NCBI GenBank assembly: GCA_002452745.1
Contig: DKFC01000058.1
Span: 23,726 to 87,725 of the forward strand
Length of the DNA stretch: 64,000 bases
Reading direction: 5' to 3'
Origin: Firmicutes bacterium UBA6806
GTDB lineage: Bacteria > Bacillota > Clostridia > Peptostreptococcales > Acidaminobacteraceae
Positions 36,284 to 45,567 of the stretch are shown piece by piece (the stretch's first letter is position 1; each line of letters opens with the position of its first letter). The position numbers and the translations under genes are program-made. The notes beneath the pieces were generated by a model that saw only the letters and a list, made by a program, of their open reading frames with translations, did no database searches and was not told the DNA's origin.

Positions 36284-38095
36284 TTACACGCCACTTTTGA
36301 AGGCCTTTCCCTCAGACTCTTTAAAATTATCTCTTAAGATATCAAATCCAATTGCAAAAGCCATGATTAAAAGGAATAAAACAATAAAATTGTACCTCGG
36401 TTGTCCCTCATAGACAAAGAACACAAGAGAGACAAATGCCAGATTGATGACGGGAATCACAATATGAGGTTTGAGATCTCCCCTTCTCGAAAAAAGACTC
36501 CGAATAAATCGCCATATATTCATGAAGACAAACACGATTCCAAAACCGCTTATGATTGCCAGTGAGATGTCTGAAACCGATCTGTAAAAATTCATGAGCC
36601 TTGAATAGGCAAACTCATCCAGTCCACTCTCCGAGTCCTCATACTTTAGCCCGTTCATCGTCCAAGCGTCCAAGTCCCAAGCCCCGTTAAAATACGTCGA
36701 GTGTATCCTTATGACGCCAAGTTTAAAAAATTCAAGCGGATGCGATTTGATATAAGTCATGGCATAGGGCTTTAGAAGCACTTCCAAATTGGGAGATGTC
36801 TTGACTGAATCACCATGTGCGGCAACTTCCGCTTCGATGGCTTTTTCAAGCGCCTCTGGCTTTTCAATTTGATGATAATCCATCCAACCACCGTGGACGT
36901 TTTGTGCATTGTTGTTGATGTAGAGGTTAAACCCTGAGTTATAGGAGATTTGAACCCAGCGATCATATTTTTCAAGGTTTCTAAGAGACCAAGGCAGAAT
37001 CACCAGCGTCATGATGAGGTAACTGCTCCCAAAGAGGGCAATTGAACGCTTCCAGTTATGGCTCATCAAGTATTCTGCAACGCCCAGCACCAAGGGATAC
37101 GCCAGAAAAAAGGGCTTTGAAAGCGCCAGCAACGCGCTGAGTACCCCCAGTGCAGGGAATTTATATCTCGCTTTGATTTCCAAAAGGCTCACCCAGATGG
37201 TTCCACCGAGGAGAAATGCAGTTATGATCTCAGTTCCTACGACATTGCAATAGGCAATCTGATGCGGCATGAAAGTCATCCACGCAACCGCAATCCAAAC
37301 GGCCCAAGGGCGGTTGTAAATTTTCTTCAAAATGAGATAGACCCACAAAATCGTCATTTCAGACATGAGTACATTGAGTCCTTTGGGAATCAGTTCAGAG
37401 GTACTTCCCATGAGTTTATAAAGGACTCCCAACCCTGTGGAATAGAGCATCCCCTGCCACGCTACAGGATATCCTCCCAATGTATATCCCTGACCTGTGG
37501 CTATGTTCACCGCCAGTTGCTGGTAGGTTTCAAAATCAAACTGTTGCTCGGTTGGAATTTGAGTGATAAACCAAATCCTAAGGACAGCCCCCACTATTAA
37601 AAAAGCGACTAGTGTCAATAGTGGTTTCCACTCTCGTTCCTCCCATGTCCATTTCTTCATCGTCTGCTCCTCTTTGTTTATTTCCTCTTGTCGTTCACTT
37701 TCTTTCCCGTTGAAAACCCAAAATTTGCTGATTAGATAGTTTAATACAATGACGATCACGTTCATGATTACCTTTGCAGTCATCTCCCCTGTGGAAAACC
37801 CTTCAATCATTAGAATCAATCCCGCAGTCTCCACTAAGAATGTGGTCAATCTGCTGCCTGCAAATAAAAAGAATTCTGCTGTCAATCTATCTGTTCCAGT
37901 TACTCTAAAGACAAATCGCCTATTTGAACCAAAGGCAAATATCACTGCACAGATAAACGCAATTGTAGTGGATGGAAGATACGAAATCCCCACCCACAGG
38001 AGTAACTGATAAATCAAGAGGTTGACCAGCGTCGTGAGGACACCTGCCACTAGGTAGCGTATGCCCTCATTCATCAAGTTTTTGCCCTTACTCAT
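36284..38095 (-). CDS. GtrA-like flippase fused to a GT-C membrane glycosyltransferase
   Basis: 603 residues. Residues about 8-130 are a GtrA domain with four membrane helices (EGIRYLVAGVLTTLVNLLIY, and SKFWVFN at its end). A charged linker (about 130-160) joins it to a multi-spanning GT-C domain of the ArnT/PMT type whose first outer loop carries the acidic motif QQFDFETYQQLA. GtrA proteins flip polyprenyl-phosphate sugars and GT-C enzymes use them, so both acts may be in one chain; the GT2 gene just upstream would charge the lipid. The frame can be longer, but GAGG eight bases before the ATG at 38095 supports MSKGKNLMNE. It overlaps the GT2 gene by 8 bases. Confidence 0.87.
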   Translation of the reverse strand: MSKGKNLMNEGIRYLVAGVLTTLVNLLIYQLLLWVGISYLPSTTIAFICAVIFAFGSNRRFVFRVTGTDRLTAEFFLFAGSRLTTFLVETAGLILMIEGFSTGEMTAKVIMNVIVIVLNYLISKFWVFNGKESERQEEINKEEQTMKKWTWEEREWKPLLTLVAFLIVGAVLRIWFITQIPTEQQFDFETYQQLAVNIATGQGYTLGGYPVAWQGMLYSTGLGVLYKLMGSTSELIPKGLNVLMSEMTILWVYLILKKIYNRPWAVWIAVAWMTFMPHQIAYCNVVGTEIITAFLLGGTIWVSLLEIKARYKFPALGVLSALLALSKPFFLAYPLVLGVAEYLMSHNWKRSIALFGSSYLIMTLVILPWSLRNLEKYDRWVQISYNSGFNLYINNNAQNVHGGWMDYHQIEKPEALEKAIEAEVAAHGDSVKTSPNLEVLLKPYAMTYIKSHPLEFFKLGVIRIHSTYFNGAWDLDAWTMNGLKYEDSESGLDEFAYSRLMNFYRSVSDISLAIISGFGIVFVFMNIWRFIRSLFSRRGDLKPHIVIPVINLAFVSLVFFVYEGQPRYNFIVLFLLIMAFAIGFDILRDNFKESEGKAFKSGV

Positions 38096-39047
38096 CCCTT
38101 CCGCCTCTTTCTGGATCAATTCCCTCTGTTCTGCCCACAATATAAAGAGGACGTTCTCTCACCTCTTCATAAATTCTGGCAATATATTCGCCCACGACGG
38201 AAATCTGCATCATAATGATTCCAAAGAAAAAAAGCATGATGGTGACAATAGACGTCCAGCCATTCGTTGGATTTCCAAACATTAGTTTTATAATTACCCA
38301 GTAAATCATCATCAGAAATCCAAAGCCAGCTGACAAGAAGCCCACGAGGCTAAACAGTTTAAGCGGCTTATAGGAAAATGATAAGATTGCATCCACTGCC
38401 AGTCGCATCAACTTGATGTAACTGTATTTTGTCTCTCCAGCATTTCGTTCATCTCTGTCAAAATAGACATAGGTCACTTTAAAGCCTATCCAGTGGGTTA
38501 AACCTCTAAAAAATCTATTTTTTTCATTCATGGCATTGAGTTCTTGTACTGCTCGCCTGCTGAGTAGTCTAAAATCACCTGTGTCCAGTGGAATTTCTGT
38601 ATCACTCATGAATTTTAGAACTCGATAAAAGAGTTTTGAGGTCATTTTTTTTAAGAAACTCTCCCGCTTACGCGTCCGCCTCTTGGCATAGACAACGTCA
38701 TAACCCTCTTTAAACTTTTCATACATATCTACTATCAATTCGGGTGGGTCTTGCAAATCAGCATCAATAATGACAACCGCCTCCCCTGTAGCAGCTCTGA
38801 ATCCAGCTGTATTGGCCATTTCATGCCCAAAATTTCTCGAAAAAGACACCAGTTTAACCCGTTCATCTCTTTCTCTCAATTTTAAAACCTCTTCCACAGT
38901 TTTATCCCGGCTGCCATCGTCAACCACGACGATCTCATATGCCTCGCTGATTTTATTCAGTGTTGGTATGAGCCGTTCGTAAAGTGGTGCCATATTTAAT
39001 TCTTCATTATATGCTGGTACTACGACACTAATTTTCGGTCTATTCAT
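38088..39047 (-). CDS. GT2 family polyprenyl-phosphate glycosyltransferase (GtrB/DPM1-like)
   Basis: 319 residues. The N-terminal GT-A domain has VVVPAYNEELNM, DDGSRDKT and the metal-binding IIDADLQDPPE; two membrane helices follow near 230-295. Such enzymes transfer a sugar from a nucleotide donor to undecaprenyl or dolichyl phosphate. The gene overlaps the downstream GtrA/GT-C fusion gene, so the three activities of a GtrABC-type glycosylation system are encoded in two genes. The acceptor, perhaps a wall polymer or S-layer protein, is unknown. Confidence 0.9.
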   Translation of the reverse strand: MNRPKISVVVPAYNEELNMAPLYERLIPTLNKISEAYEIVVVDDGSRDKTVEEVLKLRERDERVKLVSFSRNFGHEMANTAGFRAATGEAVVIIDADLQDPPELIVDMYEKFKEGYDVVYAKRRTRKRESFLKKMTSKLFYRVLKFMSDTEIPLDTGDFRLLSRRAVQELNAMNEKNRFFRGLTHWIGFKVTYVYFDRDERNAGETKYSYIKLMRLAVDAILSFSYKPLKLFSLVGFLSAGFGFLMMIYWVIIKLMFGNPTNGWTSIVTIMLFFFGIIMMQISVVGEYIARIYEEVRERPLYIVGRTEGIDPERGGRDE

Positions 39048-39122
39048 TGTGAGCCCCCGTAATTGTTTTTGCCAGATTAATTGCCGTCATTCTCTTAAAG
39101 CAAGGCAATGGCGCTTATATTA

Positions 39123-39149
39123 AATCAGAGCCTCTAATGGGCTCTGATT
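39123..39149 (-). terminator. Hairpin after pyrG
   Basis: Perfect 10-bp stem AATCAGAGCC/GGCTCTGATT with a 7-base loop; the following minus-strand tract is TTAATATAA, only moderately T-rich. Confidence 0.6.
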
Positions 39150-39194
39150 CATTATACCTTATTTTATATTAAATGATTACCTGTTCGTTCAAAA

Positions 39195-40796
39195 TTACTG
39201 CACTTCTTTTGCCGCTTTTATAAAGTCTCTGAAAAGTGGATGCGATCGAGTTGGTCTAGATTTGAATTCTGGATGGAATTGAACTGCCAAAAACCAAGGG
39301 TGGTCAGGAAGTTCCACGATTTCAACCAACCTTTCATCTGGAGACAGTCCAGATAAAATCAAGCCCTTTTCCAGCATTTCATCTCTATAGGTATTGTTAA
39401 ACTCATATCTATGGCGATGCCTCTCATAAATCAAATCTTCTCCGTACGCTTTATGCGCCAACGTGTCCGGCTTAATTTTACATGGGTAAAGTCCCAGTCT
39501 CATGGTACCGCCCATATCTTCCACATCGTGTTGCTCAGGCATGAGGTCAATCACTGGCACTGGTGTCAATCCATTGAGTTCTGCACTATGAGCTTCTTTA
39601 TAGCCGAGAATATGCCTTGCAAACTCGATAACAGCCATTTGCATGCCAAGACAGATTCCGAAGAAAGGAATGTTCTTTTCCCTTGCATATTTTACAGCTT
39701 CAATTTTGCCTTCCACACCTCTAAATCCAAACCCACCTGGAACTAGGATTCCGTCAACACCGTCCAACACTTCGTGAACATTTTCAGATGTGATGTTTTC
39801 CGATTGAACCCAGTCAATTTCAATTGCAACTTCGTTTGCAAGACCAGCGTGTTTTAAAGCCTCTGCAACCGACAGATAGGCATCTTTAAGCTCTACATAT
39901 TTTCCGACCAATGCAATTTTAACGGTTTGAGTCAGGTTCTTTTCCAGCTCCACAATTCTTTCCCATTCAGTAAAGTCAGGTTCTGCACACGAGATTTTAA
40001 GAAACTCGCACACTTTTTCAGCAAGGCCTTCTTTTTCCAGCGTCAATGGAACTGAATAAAGGGTCTCAGCATCTAAATTTTGAATGACATTTTTAGGGCC
40101 GACACTGCAAAATAGTGCAATCTTTTCCTTCATTTCCTGTGAAATTTCTTTTTCAGTTCTACACACGATTAAATCTGGTTGAATTCCGATTTCTCTGAGC
40201 TCTTTAACCGAGTGTTGAGTTGGCTTTGTCTTCAGTTCACCAGCTTTGCTCAGATAAGGAAGCAGAGTCAGGTGGATATACATGACATTTTCACGGCCAA
40301 CGTCATATTTAACCTGTCGAATTGCCTCCAGGAATGGAAGCGATTCAATATCGCCAACAGTTCCTCCAATTTCAGTGATGACAACATCTGCATTTGTCTC
40401 TTTTGCAGCACGCATGAGTCGTTCTTTGATTTCATTTGTTATATGAGGAATAACTTGAATTGTGGCGCCAAGATAGTCGCCTCTTCTTTCTTTTGTGAGC
40501 ACTGACCAATAAATCTTTCCAGTTGTAACGTTGCTGTTCTTAGACAAATTGATGTCTATAAATCTCTCATAGTGTCCCAAGTCAAGGTCTGTTTCCGCGC
40601 CATCATCTGTTACAAAGACCTCTCCATGCTGATACGGGCTCATCGTCCCCGGATCGACGTTAATATAAGGGTCAAACTTTTGAATCGTTACTTTTAGGCC
40701 TCTGGCCTTTAACAATTGTCCCAGTGATGCCGCCGTGATTCCCTTCCCCAAAGAAGAAACTACACCTCCGGTCACGAAAATATATTTAGTGCTCAT
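39195..40796 (-). CDS. pyrG: CTP synthase
   Basis: 533 residues. The N-terminal synthetase domain begins STKYIFVTGGVVSSLGKGI; the C-terminal glutaminase domain has the catalytic cysteine in FGICLGMQMAVIEFAR and the HPEF histidine near the end. It converts UTP to CTP with glutamine and ATP. The frame extends 18 codons upstream, but AAAGGAG correctly spaced before the ATG at 40796 and the conserved beginning fix the start. A leader of about 150 bases with a terminator hairpin precedes it, suggesting attenuation. Confidence 0.97.
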   Translation of the reverse strand: MSTKYIFVTGGVVSSLGKGITAASLGQLLKARGLKVTIQKFDPYINVDPGTMSPYQHGEVFVTDDGAETDLDLGHYERFIDINLSKNSNVTTGKIYWSVLTKERRGDYLGATIQVIPHITNEIKERLMRAAKETNADVVITEIGGTVGDIESLPFLEAIRQVKYDVGRENVMYIHLTLLPYLSKAGELKTKPTQHSVKELREIGIQPDLIVCRTEKEISQEMKEKIALFCSVGPKNVIQNLDAETLYSVPLTLEKEGLAEKVCEFLKISCAEPDFTEWERIVELEKNLTQTVKIALVGKYVELKDAYLSVAEALKHAGLANEVAIEIDWVQSENITSENVHEVLDGVDGILVPGGFGFRGVEGKIEAVKYAREKNIPFFGICLGMQMAVIEFARHILGYKEAHSAELNGLTPVPVIDLMPEQHDVEDMGGTMRLGLYPCKIKPDTLAHKAYGEDLIYERHRHRYEFNNTYRDEMLEKGLILSGLSPDERLVEIVELPDHPWFLAVQFHPEFKSRPTRSHPLFRDFIKAAKEVQ

Positions 40797-40848
40797 CAAA
40801 AACGCTCCTTTCAAAATTGGAAAAAATGTCCTATAAATACTTTTATAC

Positions 40849-40950
40849 AAAAAAAGAGTGAGAAGTCACCCCTTAAGGATGACTAAACACTCTTGTTCCT
40901 AAGGCTCAAGTAGCCACCCATAAGGGTGTCACTATACCGATTTAATAATA
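40849..40950 (-). promoter_or_regulatory. Attenuator-like leader of pyrG
   Basis: On the minus strand the leader carries a terminator (40849-40893: AGAGTG/CACTCT outer stem, AGTCATCC/GGGTGACT inner stem, then a T7 run). Upstream is a hairpin CACCC/GGGTG at 40915-40928. The 5' segment CACCCTTA is complementary, with one bulged G, to TAAGGGGTG in the terminator, so an alternative antiterminator is possible. Known pyrG attenuation in Bacillus uses a GGG start; this leader does not appear to begin that way. Confidence 0.6.
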
Positions 40951-40957
40951 CTTAGAT

Positions 40958-40986
40958 AGTATATCCACATTCGATTTTAAAGTCAA
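40958..40986 (-). promoter_or_regulatory. Predicted pyrG promoter
   Basis: Minus strand: -35 TTGACT (40981-40986), 17-bp spacer, -10 TATACT (40958-40963). The transcript would start near 40951. Confidence 0.7.
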
Positions 40987-41007
40987 CATTTTTTTGCAGA
41001 CCTCAAC

Positions 41008-42921
41008 TCAATTTTTTGTAACCACAATCGAGTCCGCTTCGAAGAGAACCTCTGTCAATTGTTTGCCCTTTATAAAGAGTTTATCACCAATGACATAGTC
41101 CGTGATTTTAAGGCCTGAGTTTTGAGCAAATCCAACGGTTTTAGTTGTTCCATCATCACCTTTTACAATCAATAAATTAGTTGTGGCGAAGACATTTGTC
41201 ACAGTTCCGCTGAAGCTAACTGTTTCCGTTTCCTTGCTAAAGTCAATCCTGTCGATCCCCTCAATGCCAACGTGCATTCTCACAATTTGATCCAATCTGA
41301 GGTCGTAAATTGTCAGAGTCTCGTTCCCCGCATCATCTACAAGTTTTGCCTTATCTGATAAGGTATATGTCTCGACGATACCTGTATCCAGTTTGATGGC
41401 AATGCTAGGTGTCTTCGTGATGTGAATTTCCTCAATTGTTCCCACCAAATCTTTAGCTTGTCCAATGTACTCTATGGAAATAACCGTTCCGTATTTCAAG
41501 ACTACTTTTACGATGTCGTTTTTATTAAGCAGATTCTCAGTGTTTGAAAAAGAGACCTCTGATGTGAGTTCCTGATAGAATGAGTTTCCGTTATCCATTG
41601 TCATAGACAGTGCAGTTGGCGCCTTTGGATTGATTGAGTCCTTTAGCATGCCTCCAATCTGATAAAACTCCGAATAAGCCGTTACACTTTTTGCGTCGTA
41701 ACCGTCAAACGCAACCACCACTTTATAGCCAGTTTTAAGGTCTTCAACTGTTTTCTGAACACCATCTATGGTAACTGGCGTTGAGGTGTATACCCTTTTA
41801 AAATCATAGGCGTTAGATGGCAGTTGAATCTTCATAGATCGGAATTTCTGAGTTTCTCCCATGAGTTCTGTTACTTGTATGAAAGTTCCCTCTACTTTAT
41901 CGTAGGCTTTATCCAATTTTACAGTTTCCACGCTACCACCTGTAATTGTGAGTTTTACCAGTGTGGTCTTTTCAAGACTAGAAAAGTCAATCAAGCTCTC
42001 ATCTGCATAGATTTTGGCCTGTTTTAAATCATATACTGAAGTCTTGCCGCTTGCTTCTTTAACCTCAATCAATTTCAAATCTGTGAAAATATCTGTGATA
42101 GTTCCCGATACGGTTACGTCATCTGAACTCTGAGTTGCCGTATCTGTTGAACCACTTGTATCTGTTGTCTCAGAAGGATTGGGAACGGTCACAGTGGAAT
42201 CTGTTCCAGTTGCAACTTGACCGTTTGCACCAATTGCCTTATAGTAGCCATCTGCATAAACTGCCAACACCGACCGATTGATGATGCTCTTCGGATTGAA
42301 GTTCCCGTTACTGTCACCCTTATTGGAGATGAGGTTATACTCGATTAGCAAATTGACATATTTTAAAGCCCCTAGCGAGATGTCAAAGGCATCTTTATAG
42401 GAAAGCGAGATAATCTTGTTTAGATTTTCATTTTTATAGACGTTTAGCGCCTTTCCGAAAAACACAGACGTGTCCACTTTTTTGGCCTCAGTGAGTTTCC
42501 CGTTGCTGATGAAGTACTTCACTTCATCCATGACCAAAATCTTGTTCTCAAGTGCGTAGGAAAGTGCCGGGTAGACATCGCCGCCATATGGAGCAAGCAT
42601 CTTGGGAATTCCAAGTCCCTCGAGATCTGCTTCATACTTGCTGGTCAGAGTATTGAGGTTAACGCCATTTAAAAAGCCAGCCTGTTTCGCTGCACGATAT
42701 AGGACGATAATGGTCTCCACATTGGTGACATTGTCATTTGGTTTAAAGCTCCCATCCTCATTGAGGGCCATAATCTCCTTTTCCACAACGCTCTGCACGT
42801 AGTCATTTGCCCAATGTGATGAAGTGACATCTGTGACGGCAACCGCCGCAAAAGCTGCATTGCCCACCAACATCACTGCGAGAAAAACTGCCAATACTTT
42901 ATAATATATATTTCTACTCAT
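41008..42921 (-). CDS. S-layer homology domain surface protein
   Basis: 637 residues. Signal peptide (about 1-25, YKVLAVFLAVMLVGNAAFA), then three SLH repeats (about 28-85, 95-150 and 160-220) that anchor proteins to secondary wall polymers, a Thr/Ser-rich linker (about 230-265) and a C-terminal region of repeated beta-rich modules of roughly 60-70 residues with recurring TGTV/DLVGTI-like starts. Function beyond the cell surface cannot be assigned. The start at 42921 follows GGAGG; the twelve-codon longer frame lacks one. It is divergent from the envelope cluster that begins at 43082. Confidence 0.88.
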   Translation of the reverse strand: MSRNIYYKVLAVFLAVMLVGNAAFAAVAVTDVTSSHWANDYVQSVVEKEIMALNEDGSFKPNDNVTNVETIIVLYRAAKQAGFLNGVNLNTLTSKYEADLEGLGIPKMLAPYGGDVYPALSYALENKILVMDEVKYFISNGKLTEAKKVDTSVFFGKALNVYKNENLNKIISLSYKDAFDISLGALKYVNLLIEYNLISNKGDSNGNFNPKSIINRSVLAVYADGYYKAIGANGQVATGTDSTVTVPNPSETTDTSGSTDTATQSSDDVTVSGTITDIFTDLKLIEVKEASGKTSVYDLKQAKIYADESLIDFSSLEKTTLVKLTITGGSVETVKLDKAYDKVEGTFIQVTELMGETQKFRSMKIQLPSNAYDFKRVYTSTPVTIDGVQKTVEDLKTGYKVVVAFDGYDAKSVTAYSEFYQIGGMLKDSINPKAPTALSMTMDNGNSFYQELTSEVSFSNTENLLNKNDIVKVVLKYGTVISIEYIGQAKDLVGTIEEIHITKTPSIAIKLDTGIVETYTLSDKAKLVDDAGNETLTIYDLRLDQIVRMHVGIEGIDRIDFSKETETVSFSGTVTNVFATTNLLIVKGDDGTTKTVGFAQNSGLKITDYVIGDKLFIKGKQLTEVLFEADSIVVTKN

Positions 42922-42958
42922 TTTAATCCTCCGTTTCTCATGGTATATTTCTACCAAT

Positions 42959-42964
42959 ATTATA
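42959..42964 (-). promoter_or_regulatory. -10 box of the SLH protein gene
   Basis: Minus-strand TATAAT preceded by ATGA, 38 bases before the start codon. No good -35 hexamer is seen at 17 bp. Confidence 0.45.
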
Positions 42965-43081
42965 TCATGCGTTTTGCAATTGTTTATTACATTTCAATAA
43001 CAGTATCTATTAAGGAGCTTATTTACTTGGGTTATTTGTGATAAAATGTAGTGTGAAATATTCTATCTATCGAGGTAAATT

Positions 43082-43840
43082 ATGCATTTTTTTAATTATA
43101 AATCCCTGAGCGTTCACTACGTTGTTAAGGGACACGGAAAACCCGTGGTCATCTTACACGGGTGGGGCACAAATTTACAAAGTTTTAATCAAGTGATCCA
43201 TGATCTTTCAGCTTACTATCAGGTTTTTGCACTTGATTTTCCCGGATTTGGTGAGTCATCCGAGCCAGATTCAGCCTATGCTCTTTCCGATTATGCGGAT
43301 TTAACCAAGGCATTTTTAGATGAACTTGGCATTTTAAATCCCGTGGTTGTGGGGCATTCCTTTGGCGGCAGAGTTGCCATTAAACTCTCTGGACAAGTTC
43401 AATACAGCAAATTGATTTTGGTCAACAGTGCCGGTATCAAGCCCGATAGAAAACCGTCTTATTATTTAAAAGTCAACGGGTTTAAGGCCATGCGATTTGC
43501 AAGTAAACTCCCGGTTTTTTCCTATTTGCTGTCAGAACCAGTCAAGGCGTATTCAGAAAAATACTCAAGTGCCGATTATAAAATGGCAACCCCCATTATG
43601 AAACAAGTGCTTTCAAAAGTGGTCAATGAAGATTTAAAGGCTTACCTTCCAAACATTTCTGTGCCGACGCTTCTGATTTGGGGCGATCAAGACACGGCGA
43701 CGCCACTCTCTGATGCCCAAGTAATGGAATCCCTGATTCCAGATGCAGGACTTGTGGTCTTTGACGGTGCTGGGCACTTCACTTATCTAGAGCAACCCTC
43801 TAGGTTCTTGGCTATTCTTAAAACGTTTATTGGAGGCTAG
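43082..43840 (+). CDS. Alpha/beta-fold hydrolase
   Basis: 252 residues. The oxyanion loop is VILHGWGTN, the nucleophile elbow is GHSFGG (Ser near 95), the acid lies in LIWGDQDTATP and the histidine in GAGHFTYLEQ, so the triad is complete. The substrate is not known. It lies three bases before the MurF-like gene and is clearly cotranscribed, as is common for this pair in Clostridia, which suggests an envelope-related substrate. A GAGGTAAATT leader precedes the start. Confidence 0.9.
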   Translation: MHFFNYKSLSVHYVVKGHGKPVVILHGWGTNLQSFNQVIHDLSAYYQVFALDFPGFGESSEPDSAYALSDYADLTKAFLDELGILNPVVVGHSFGGRVAIKLSGQVQYSKLILVNSAGIKPDRKPSYYLKVNGFKAMRFASKLPVFSYLLSEPVKAYSEKYSSADYKMATPIMKQVLSKVVNEDLKAYLPNISVPTLLIWGDQDTATPLSDAQVMESLIPDAGLVVFDGAGHFTYLEQPSRFLAILKTFIGG

Positions 43841-43843
43841 CAC

Positions 43844-45436
43844 ATGACTTTAGGTCTGTTTATCATAGTGGTCATGACCTTTTTGAGGTCCTTTGACGAT
43901 CTACAAAAATTTCAACAAAATTCTTACCGATTCAAACGCTATTTCAGATGGCTCAACAGTAAAAATCACACTTATTTAAAGCCGCATGAAGTGTTTTATA
44001 TCCTAGGTGCTCTACTGGTGCTCTTGCCTTCCTCACCATGGTTAAAGGGGCTGGGCTGCCTGCTGATGGTTATGGACTACTATTTTTTCTGGCTCATAAA
44101 ATCCGCTCATCAGACTAAGCTGAAATTAAACGTCACCTCTAGGGTGAAGCGCTTGATTTTTACAAATACACTTTTATTGGTTGTCATTTACGCCTCGTGG
44201 CTTATCAGCGGCAACTTTTTCATCGCTGTAACCATTGCACTTTTATATCCGCTGTCCTTTGCAATTACCATGCTCAGCAATTTAGTAAACTCGCCAATAG
44301 AAAGACAGATTAACGAATACTACTATAGAGACGCAAGGCGAATTTTGGCAAATGCACCTCACCTGACCGTCATCGGAATCACTGGCAGTTATGGAAAAAC
44401 CAGTACAAAGAATGTCCTCAATCAAATTCTCTCCAAGGATTTCAATGTCTTGATGACCCCTGAGAGCTACAACACCAAGATGGGGCTCACCAGAACCATT
44501 CGGACTTATCTAAAACCGACGCATCAGGTTCTAATTGCAGAAATGGGTGCAAAGGAAGTTGGAGATATCAAAGAACTCTGTGATTTCGTAAATCCCAAAC
44601 TGGGAATCATCACTTCCATTGGACCTCAGCATTTGGAGACGTTTAAAACGCTTGAAAACGTCATCAGCACAAAAGGTGAACTCTTTGGCAACCTCGTTTC
44701 AGGCGGCACTGCCTTTGTCAACATTGACGATGAAAACATCTTAAAACTCCCAGTGAGAGACGATCTTAAATATGTTCGGTTTTCGACAAATACTGAACAG
44801 GGACAATTGCCGATAAATGCGAACTATAGCATTGAAGATATAAGGCTTTCGGGAAATGGTTCAAGTTTTACGCTCTGTCAGACCGCCACCAAACGCAAAG
44901 TCAGACTCAACACAAAACTTCTGGGCCGTCACAATCTCTCCAATATCGTAGCGGGTGTGGCAGTTGCTCTGGAATTGGGCGTTCCCATGGATAAATTAAA
45001 TGCCCTTATTTGCGATATCAGTCCAATTGAACATCGACTTTCATATAGGACTGTAAACGACACGTATACACTACTGGACGATGCATTTAATTCAAATCCT
45101 GTGGGATCAAAAATGGCACTGGAAGTTTTAGCTGGTTTCGAGGGGAACAGCAAAATCATCGTCACACCTGGAATGATAGAACTTGGCAGTGAGTCAGATG
45201 CACTGAACGAGCAATTCGGCAGACATATTGCAGCTGCTTGTGACTATGTGATTTTGGTCGGCAGACAGCAGACAAAACCAATTCAAGACGGTCTAGCTTC
45301 TGCTGACTATCCATCTGAAAAGCTGTATCTGGCCACAAACTTGTCAGATGCCTTCAGAAAGCTAAATGAAATTGTCAAAAAAGGCGATGTGGTTCTGATA
45401 GAAAACGATCTGCCTGACACGTTTAATGAAATTTAG
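43844..45436 (+). CDS. Membrane-anchored MurF-like Mur ligase
   Basis: 530 residues. The first 150 residues hold about four hydrophobic segments (near 1-14, 48-66, 103-122, 125-148), absent from normal cytosolic MurF. The ligase follows: ATP loop GITGSYGKTSTKN at 178-190, the MurF/MurE-type AEMGAKEVGDI segment, the HRLSYR block and a C-terminal domain with DDAFNSNP. MurF joins D-Ala-D-Ala to UDP-MurNAc-tripeptide. With ddl next, the same reaction is likely, but the membrane anchor suggests a lipid-linked or other acceptor. GGAGG precedes the start. Confidence 0.85.
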   Translation: MTLGLFIIVVMTFLRSFDDLQKFQQNSYRFKRYFRWLNSKNHTYLKPHEVFYILGALLVLLPSSPWLKGLGCLLMVMDYYFFWLIKSAHQTKLKLNVTSRVKRLIFTNTLLLVVIYASWLISGNFFIAVTIALLYPLSFAITMLSNLVNSPIERQINEYYYRDARRILANAPHLTVIGITGSYGKTSTKNVLNQILSKDFNVLMTPESYNTKMGLTRTIRTYLKPTHQVLIAEMGAKEVGDIKELCDFVNPKLGIITSIGPQHLETFKTLENVISTKGELFGNLVSGGTAFVNIDDENILKLPVRDDLKYVRFSTNTEQGQLPINANYSIEDIRLSGNGSSFTLCQTATKRKVRLNTKLLGRHNLSNIVAGVAVALELGVPMDKLNALICDISPIEHRLSYRTVNDTYTLLDDAFNSNPVGSKMALEVLAGFEGNSKIIVTPGMIELGSESDALNEQFGRHIAAACDYVILVGRQQTKPIQDGLASADYPSEKLYLATNLSDAFRKLNEIVKKGDVVLIENDLPDTFNEI

Positions 45437-45488
45437 TTGCAACGCCATACTAAAGGCGACCTGCAACCCATTTATACCAATATTTTCT

Positions 45489-45530
45489 CAAATAGTATTT
45501 TGAAAATAGTATTTTTGAAAATAGTATTTT
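45489..45530 (+). repeat. Three tandem AT-rich palindromes before ddl
   Basis: Three copies of the dyad AAATA-G-TATTT, extended in copies 2 and 3 to GAAAATA-G-TATTTT, with centres at 45495, 45509 and 45524 (spacing 14 and 15). They lie in the 131-base gap between the MurF-like gene and ddl and may be operator sites or a stem series in the message. Confidence 0.6.
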
Positions 45531-45567
45531 CTCGAAAGGAGTGTGCGATTCCTTCGCACTTCATCAT

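Noticed and set aside
40849..40950. T-box leader before pyrG
   Set aside because: The leader contains GGGTGG, but the rest of the T-box consensus (AGGGTGGNACCGCG) is absent, and pyrG is not a T-box target.
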